A stretch of 9,501 bases of DNA from Vulcanimicrobiota bacterium. Lineage in GTDB: Bacteria > Vulcanimicrobiota > Vulcanimicrobiia > Vulcanimicrobiales > Vulcanimicrobiaceae. The stretch is from the NCBI GenBank assembly GCA_014305015.1, contig JACRUB010000208.1, positions 1 through 9,501 on the forward strand, in the 5' to 3' direction. How positions within the stretch are numbered: position 1 is the first letter of the stretch; every line of letters starts with the position of its first letter. The notes beneath the pieces were generated by a model. It was given only the letters and a program-made list of their open reading frames with translations. It was not told the origin of the DNA and searched no databases. The translations under genes and the position numbers were made by a program. Below, in pieces: positions 6,123-9,501 of this stretch.

Positions 6123-7379
6123 TCAACCTGCGCGCATCACCTCGCGGGCAGCAAGCAGCGAGCCGAGGATTGCATGTTCCGACGTCACGCCGCCCTGCAG
6201 ATAGACCTCATATGGCGGGCGCAGTGGCGCATCGCATGAGAGTTCGATGGTTGCGCCGGAGACGAACGCGCCGCTGGACATCACCACCGGATCCGTATAG
6301 CCGGGCACCGCACCGGGCTCCGGACGAAAGCGGCCGTTCACCGGCATCGCCTTTTGCAGACCGTCCGCAAATGCAAAGACGGCTTCGGGAGTACGCAAGC
6401 GAATCGCCTGAACGATATCGGTTCGCACGCTACCGGGCTGCGGGTCAACCTCGAAACCGAGTGCCGAGAAGAGCGCCGCTGCAAAATCGAGGCCCCGCAG
6501 CGATTGCTCTACGACAAGTGGCGCGAGAAACAGGCCTTGCAGAAAGTTGCGCCCGAAACCGAGAGTTGGCCCGAGCGTATTGCGCAGCCCCGGCGCATAT
6601 AAACGCGCAGCAACGCGCTCCAAAAGATCTGCGCGTCCGGCGACGTACCCGCCGGCGGGTGCAATCGAGCCGCCCAGGTTCTTGATGAGCGATCCCATGA
6701 TCAAATCAGCCCCCACATGGGTCGGCTCTTGCGTCTCAACCAGCTCGCCATAGCAGTTGTCGACAAGAATAGCAACGTCCGGTCGCCGCATGCGGACCAA
6801 ATCAAATACCTCTTTGCATGCGGCGATGTTCACCGACGGTCGCGTCGCGTATCCGCGTGAACGCTGTACGAAGACCGCTGCGAGATCGTCCTTTTCGAGT
6901 TCAGTCGCAATCGCATCCCGGTCGAACGCACCGCTCTTCAGCGCGACTTCCCGGTAAATGAGCCCGTTTGATGCAAGCGAATGAGGCGCATCGGTAATTG
7001 CATTGCGCAGCGTATCGTACGGCCGGCCGGTTACGCTAAGCAACGCACGCCCATGCGGCACACAGGCTGCAATGGCGACGGCAATTGCATGAGTTCCACT
7101 GACGATCGAAAGACGCGCAAGCGTTCCCTGCGTTCCAAATAAGCGGCAAAGCAACGACTCGTATCGCTCGCGCGCGGAGTCATCGTACCCGTATCCGGTT
7201 GAACCGGCCAGATCGCTTTCGGCAAGTCCCTCGTCCATAAATGCGCCGATGACGCGGAGTTTATTGCTTTCTTGCGCGGGATACCGTAACGCGCCCATGC
7301 GCAGAAAAGCCTGCTGCGCCGCGCTTTTCACGCCATCTGCGATCTCATATTTCTCGCACAGTTGCTCGATCACACTCAT
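6123..7379 (-). CDS. Methionine gamma-lyase / 'aluminium resistance' family PLP enzyme
   Basis: A PLP-dependent enzyme of the COG4100/YnbB family, annotated as cystathionine beta-lyase-like, methionine gamma-lyase-like or aluminium-resistance protein; the true reaction is not settled for most members. From ATG 7379 it has 418 aa, as expected. Motifs: STGYGYDD (60-67), IVSGTHAIAVA (from about 92), SVTGRPYDTL, QRSRGY (172-177), LVDNCYGE with PLP-pairing Asp207, and GSLIKNLGGSIAPAGGYVAG with Schiff-base Lys233. The frame is open 59 codons further upstream, but that part would run over the EIIC gene and has no family similarity. ATG 7379 forms an ATGA overlap with the EIIC stop. I recall that clostridia place a member of this family beside hfq and lexA, which makes its position near lexA here less likely to be accidental. 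Confidence 0.9.
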   Translation of the reverse strand: MSVIEQLCEKYEIADGVKSAAQQAFLRMGALRYPAQESNKLRVIGAFMDEGLAESDLAGSTGYGYDDSARERYESLLCRLFGTQGTLARLSIVSGTHAIAVAIAACVPHGRALLSVTGRPYDTLRNAITDAPHSLASNGLIYREVALKSGAFDRDAIATELEKDDLAAVFVQRSRGYATRPSVNIAACKEVFDLVRMRRPDVAILVDNCYGELVETQEPTHVGADLIMGSLIKNLGGSIAPAGGYVAGRADLLERVAARLYAPGLRNTLGPTLGFGRNFLQGLFLAPLVVEQSLRGLDFAAALFSALGFEVDPQPGSVRTDIVQAIRLRTPEAVFAFADGLQKAMPVNGRFRPEPGAVPGYTDPVVMSSGAFVSGATIELSCDAPLRPPYEVYLQGGVTSEHAILGSLLAAREVMRAG

Positions 7380-8596
7380 GCTTGCATCTCGTGCCGTTCG
7401 TAGGCACGCAGAAACGGAAAGTAAATCGCGCCGGCAATTGCGATATTGACGCTCACCAAGAGGACGGCGCGCCAATCGAGCGTTGCAAGATAGGTCGAGA
7501 GCAGGCTCGGGATTGACGACGGATAGTAGAAGGCGGGTGCGCTCACCAGCCCCCATTTGACGGCAGCAAACGTAACGGTCGCGAGCACCGCGGGTGCTAC
7601 AACGAACGGCACGGCAAGAAAGGGATTGAGCGCAATGGGAAGACCAAAGAGCAGCGGTTCGTTGATGTTGAAGATCGATGGCAACAGCGTGTAGCGTGCA
7701 ACCTTTCTCAAGCGTTCGACCCGGCTAAAAAGCAGCATACCGACAAGCGGCAGCGTGGCCCCCGCCCCGCCCGGAAAAACAAAAAGAAACAGCGAGGTGA
7801 CGACGATGTGCGGCAACGGCGCGTGATCGTAGTATGCAGCGGTGTTCTGCTGTTGTAAAACAAGATACACCGGCGTAATAATCCCGGCGAGAAGCGCGGG
7901 GCCGTGAACGCCGCCCGTCCACAGGAGCGTCTCCACTACCGTGATGAGGATCAGCGCGAGATACGTATCGCCTAAGAACGCCAGCGGCCGCAACATGGCA
8001 AGAACCGCGTCGCTAAGCGAGAGATGGTGCGTAAACGCAAACCACGCCCCACCGACGATTATGACTGCAGCAATCTTGCCACCCTGAGCCTGTCGAAGGG
8101 TGGTTTGAAGCAATAAGCACAAGCCGGCAGCAGCCAGCGCAATGACGATCGCTAAAAACAAACCACTCGCGCCGATTGCGCGCAGATAGGTTGTAAAATC
8201 GACGATTCGCGCAGTGGGCGGCGACAGAAAAAATGCAGCCATCGTCATCCCGACGAGCAGCGCCGGATTCAATCTCAGGCGCAAGCCCAATTTGAACGGC
8301 AGAATGGCGGCCAGCGTCACCGACATCAATCCAAAGCCGGGCAGAAGCGCTGCCGCGTACCGCTTCGCAAACGGCATTGCGGGCCCGTCGTGAAATGACG
8401 CTAAGAAAAACAATCCGAGCCCGGCGCCCAGGCCGATGAGACTCCAGGGAAGCGCGTCGCGAATGGCAAGCATGGCGGGCAATTCACCGAAGCGCTGCAT
8501 CGGTGGAACGACCACCCGGTCAAACCAGCCGAAAAAACCGCCTGGGGGGTTAGAGTTTACGGACGACGGCTTCGACGCGCCCGACGATTGTGACAT
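7376..8596 (-). CDS. PTS EIIC-type sugar permease, lactose/cellobiose (ChbC/LacE) family
   Basis: An integral membrane protein of about ten hydrophobic segments, resembling the EIIC channel that moves and presents beta-glucosides or chitobiose for phosphorylation. Family hallmarks are the N-terminal VVVPPMQRFGELPAMLAIRDAL, LLWTGGVHGPALLAG with His231 (the GIHG region of ChbC), FPGGAGATLPL (274-284), and INEPLLFGLPIALNPF (311-326) with Glu313 of the NEP motif. The C-terminus stops after the membrane part: no EIIB or EIIA domain is fused, and no PTS genes are nearby. At 406 aa it is shorter than ChbC; the loop that in ChbC carries the LPxSVPxxV stretch is reduced and contains a translated palindromic repeat (LRQAQGG, 167-173). 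ATG 8596 overlaps lexA by 47 bases with no Shine-Dalgarno, suggesting coupled translation; the conserved region starts near residue 24, so a later start is hard to place. Confidence 0.85.
   Translation of the reverse strand: MSQSSGASKPSSVNSNPPGGFFGWFDRVVVPPMQRFGELPAMLAIRDALPWSLIGLGAGLGLFFLASFHDGPAMPFAKRYAAALLPGFGLMSVTLAAILPFKLGLRLRLNPALLVGMTMAAFFLSPPTARIVDFTTYLRAIGASGLFLAIVIALAAAGLCLLLQTTLRQAQGGKIAAVIIVGGAWFAFTHHLSLSDAVLAMLRPLAFLGDTYLALILITVVETLLWTGGVHGPALLAGIITPVYLVLQQQNTAAYYDHAPLPHIVVTSLFLFVFPGGAGATLPLVGMLLFSRVERLRKVARYTLLPSIFNINEPLLFGLPIALNPFLAVPFVVAPAVLATVTFAAVKWGLVSAPAFYYPSSIPSLLSTYLATLDWRAVLLVSVNIAIAGAIYFPFLRAYERHEMQA
8079..8103. repeat. Palindromic repeat inserted in frame in the EIIC gene
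   Basis: CCACCCT (8079-8085) and AGGGTGG (8097-8103) are inverted arms around GAGCCTGTCGA. I recall this palindrome, with core CTTCGACAGGCTCAGG, as a short repeat that recurs in many unrelated bacterial genomes and, when it falls in genes, is read as LRQAQG. Here the minus strand reads TTLRQAQGG without breaking the frame. Confidence 0.7.
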
Positions 8597-9170
8597 CGTT
8601 CGCGTAGATTGGCGCCATCGCCGGATTCTCCGGTTGAAGGCGCACGCGGCCTTCTTCTTTGTAGAACCTTTTTACGGTCGCTTCACCGTCGAGCATGGCA
8701 ACGACGATCTCGCCGTTGTTGGCATTTTTCTGCGGCCGGACCAAAATGAGGTCGCCGTCGAGAATGGCGGCATCGATCATGGAATCGCCGGCGACGCGCA
8801 GCATAAAGGAATCGGCATGGCGCGCGAAGGCACTCGGGAGCACAAACTCGCCCTCGATATTCTCTTGGGCCGTGATCGGGACGCCGGCGGCTACACGGCC
8901 GATAATAGGCATCGTGAGGGTCTCCGGCCCGGGCGGCACCGGGTTCGTAGGGTGCGTGGCCTCGCTGCGGATCGCTCGCGGCTTGGTTGGATCGCGGCTG
9001 ATAAGGCCGCGCCGCTCCAGCGTCTTGAGGTGGGACTGAACGGTTGAGGACGAGGAGAGCCCAACCCGCTCACCGATCTCGCGGACCGAGGGCGGATAGC
9101 CCCGCTCTGCCGTGTACTCCGAAATCACTTCCAGAATGCGCTGCTGGCGCTCGGTTGTGCCTGATTGCAT
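8550..9170 (-). CDS. lexA: LexA repressor, SOS response regulator
   Basis: Represses DNA-damage genes and is inactivated by RecA-stimulated self-cleavage. From ATG 9170 it has 206 aa, like B. subtilis LexA. The N-terminal winged helix (about 1-65) includes the helix-turn-helix PSVREIGERVGL followed by SSSSTVQSHLKTLERRGLI. The self-cleavage bond is Ala95-Gly96 in GRVAAGVPI, and the catalytic pair is Ser130 (AGDSMID) and Lys167 (ATVKRFY). The frame is open 65 codons further upstream, but those codons cross the operators, so 9170 is used; GGGGGA stands just before the ATG. An operator-like site (9244-9257) next to its promoter implies autorepression. Its 3' end overlaps the EIIC start, so EIIC, the PLP enzyme and PilZ may share LexA-controlled transcription. 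The divergent neighbour starts at 9387. Confidence 0.97.
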   Translation of the reverse strand: MQSGTTERQQRILEVISEYTAERGYPPSVREIGERVGLSSSSTVQSHLKTLERRGLISRDPTKPRAIRSEATHPTNPVPPGPETLTMPIIGRVAAGVPITAQENIEGEFVLPSAFARHADSFMLRVAGDSMIDAAILDGDLILVRPQKNANNGEIVVAMLDGEATVKRFYKEEGRVRLQPENPAMAPIYANDVTIVGRVEAVVRKL

Positions 9171-9184
9171 AAATCCCCCAACAA

Positions 9185-9206
9185 GGATGCCATGCGTATG
9201 GCATCC
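9185..9206 (-). other. 9-bp perfect hairpin in the lexA leader
   Basis: GGATGCCAT (9185-9193) and ATGGCATCC (9198-9206) pair around a 4-base loop. The hairpin lies 14 bases upstream of the lexA ATG, between the likely promoter and the GGGGGA site. It has no T-run, so a terminator is unlikely; it could affect lexA mRNA stability or translation, or be a protein site. Confidence 0.55.
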
Positions 9207-9217
9207 GGTATGGCTAT

Positions 9218-9246
9218 AAAGTACCATAGGTCGAGCCGGAAAGCAA
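9218..9246 (-). promoter_or_regulatory. Tentative lexA promoter
   Basis: On the minus strand, TTGCTT (9246-9241) and TACTTT (9223-9218) are 17 bases apart. Both are weak matches to a sigma-70-type consensus. The -35 overlaps the end of LexA operator 1, which would explain autorepression. Other -10 choices in the AT-rich TTTATAG that follows are possible. Confidence 0.3.
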
Positions 9247-9257
9247 ACGTATGTTCG
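9244..9257. promoter_or_regulatory. LexA operator (SOS box) 1
   Basis: CAAACGTATGTTCG, one base away from the symmetric form CGAAC-N4-GTTCG known from Gram-positive SOS boxes. It overlaps the likely lexA -35 and ends 9 bases before the -35 of the divergent promoter, so it can serve both genes. Confidence 0.78.
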
Positions 9258-9266
9258 AGAACCCCC

Positions 9267-9297
9267 TTGACACTCAATCGTCCCGGTGTGATAAAAT
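9267..9297 (+). promoter_or_regulatory. Promoter of the divergent SOS gene
   Basis: A perfect -35, TTGACA (9267-9272), is followed by GATAAA (9290, spacer 17) or TAAAAT (9292-9297, spacer 19) as -10. Transcription would begin near 9303, just before operator 2, leaving a leader of about 85 bases to the GTG at 9387. Flanking operators imply LexA repression. Confidence 0.65.
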
Positions 9298-9305
9298 CTA
9301 GGGGA

Positions 9306-9319
9306 CGAACAGGCGTTTG
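9306..9319. promoter_or_regulatory. LexA operator (SOS box) 2
   Basis: CGAACAGGCGTTTG: a CGAAC-N4-GTTTG dyad lying directly after the expected transcription start of the divergent gene, a position suited to blocking RNA polymerase. It lies 62 bases from operator 1 and 40 from operator 3. Confidence 0.75.
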
Positions 9320-9345
9320 GCACAAAATATGGGTACAAGTGTACA

Positions 9346-9359
9346 CGAACAAACGTTTG
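9346..9359. promoter_or_regulatory. LexA operator (SOS box) 3
   Basis: CGAACAAACGTTTG: a third dyad of the same form, within the leader of the divergent gene and exactly 40 bases (about four helical turns) from operator 2. It overlaps the palindrome GTGTACAC (9339-9346) by one base. Confidence 0.75.
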
Positions 9360-9386
9360 GCACAAGATAGGGTAAGGAGAGCAACC

Positions 9387-9501
9387 GTGGGTAAGCGCAG
9401 AAAATTCAGCCTCATGCCGGTCATCGCGCTGGCAACGCTCAGCCTCATGGTGGCCTTGCCGACGCTCTCAAGCATGCACCTCTACGCAGCCAGCACCGAG
9501 C
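9387..9501 (+). CDS. N-terminus of an SOS-controlled membrane or exported protein, partial
   Basis: Too short to be recognised by sequence: 38 codons are visible before the window ends. GTG at 9387 has a textbook AAGGAG (9374-9379) 7 bases upstream, the best ribosome site in the window. The start MGKRRKFSLMPVIALATLSL is basic and then hydrophobic to about residue 27 (MVALPTL), followed by SSMHLYAASTE, i.e. a signal peptide (possible AxA-type cleavage near the YAAS stretch) or a membrane anchor. It is read divergently from lexA with three LexA-type operators between. In Bacillus (yneA) and mycobacteria (Rv2719c) the gene divergent from lexA encodes a secreted or membrane LysM protein that halts cell division during SOS. 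A similar role is an inference from position; the LysM part would lie beyond the edge. Confidence 0.75.
   Translation, partial: MGKRRKFSLMPVIALATLSLMVALPTLSSMHLYAASTE

Larger units (their letters stand above)
9305..9374 (+). repeat. Direct repeat, 40-bp period, duplicating the LexA operator
   Basis: The segment from ACGAAC at 9305 to GGGTA near 9335 recurs from 9345 to 9374. The copies share CGAAC, then CGTTTGGCACAA and ATA, and differ by a few bases and one indel. Each carries one LexA-type operator. Confidence 0.7.

Noticed and set aside
7380..7556. N-terminal extension of the PLP enzyme up to 7556
   Set aside because: It runs over the EIIC coding sequence in another frame and shows no family similarity; ATG 7379 gives the normal length and an ATGA overlap.
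8550..8596. The lexA-EIIC overlap as a sequencing frameshift or false start
   Set aside because: Both frames are intact and well conserved on either side. The overlap only involves a non-conserved N-terminal tail of EIIC, so a real overlap is more likely than an error.
9171..9365. N-terminal extension of lexA up to 9365
   Set aside because: It would translate the operator and promoter region and has no LexA similarity; the winged helix begins right after ATG 9170.
1..9501. CRISPR array, tRNA, rRNA or prophage
   Set aside because: No regularly spaced repeats, no tRNA-like cloverleaf and no phage structural or integrase gene was seen on either strand.

Overview
The window is a gene-dense, moderately GC-rich stretch of bacterial chromosome. 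Almost every gene lies on the minus strand, in runs of overlapping or closely spaced genes. The mix (a Gram-positive-style LexA with CGAAC-N4-GTTCG-type operators, a type III pantothenate kinase, stand-alone FHA and PilZ proteins, weak Shine-Dalgarno sites) does not suggest a standard proteobacterium. A deep-branching, largely uncultured phylum such as Eremiobacterota/WPS-2 or a relative is my guess; no marker here proves it.

Reading along the minus strand from the right end, the first unit is lexA (9170-8550), a membrane PTS-type EIIC permease (8596-7376), a methionine gamma-lyase/'aluminium resistance' family PLP enzyme (7379-6123) and a PilZ protein (6085-5717). EIIC overlaps lexA by 47 bases and the PLP enzyme overlaps EIIC by 4 bases. 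The 216-base gap right of lexA is a divergent SOS control region. It holds three LexA-type operators, a good TTGACA promoter for a divergent plus-strand gene cut off by the window end (start 9387, membrane or signal segment at its N-terminus), and a strong hairpin in the lexA leader.

In the middle, a 71-aa plus-strand protein (5505-5720) converges on the PilZ gene, the two sharing a TTAA stop overlap. An FHA-domain protein (5367-5074) is read away from it on the minus strand. Between FHA and panC sits a 168-base MITE-like element with 12-bp perfect terminal inverted repeats and a TA target duplication. Removing it in silico puts the FHA stop 11 bases before the panC start.

The left half is a coenzyme A biosynthesis operon, panC - coaBC - coaX, with ATGA and TAATG overlaps. 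Together these make pantothenate from pantoate and beta-alanine (PanC), phosphorylate it (CoaX), and convert the phosphate to 4'-phosphopantetheine (CoaBC). A 15-bp perfect hairpin follows coaX. Then come a tRNA-dihydrouridine synthase (dusB-like, possibly leaderless) and, joined by ATGA, the 5' part of a class III aminotransferase running off the left edge.

The points most worth a second look are the three-operator SOS region with its divergent membrane protein, the MITE between FHA and panC, a palindromic repeat translated as LRQAQG inside the EIIC permease, the orphan EIIC placed directly behind lexA, and altered active-site motifs in CoaBC and CoaX.
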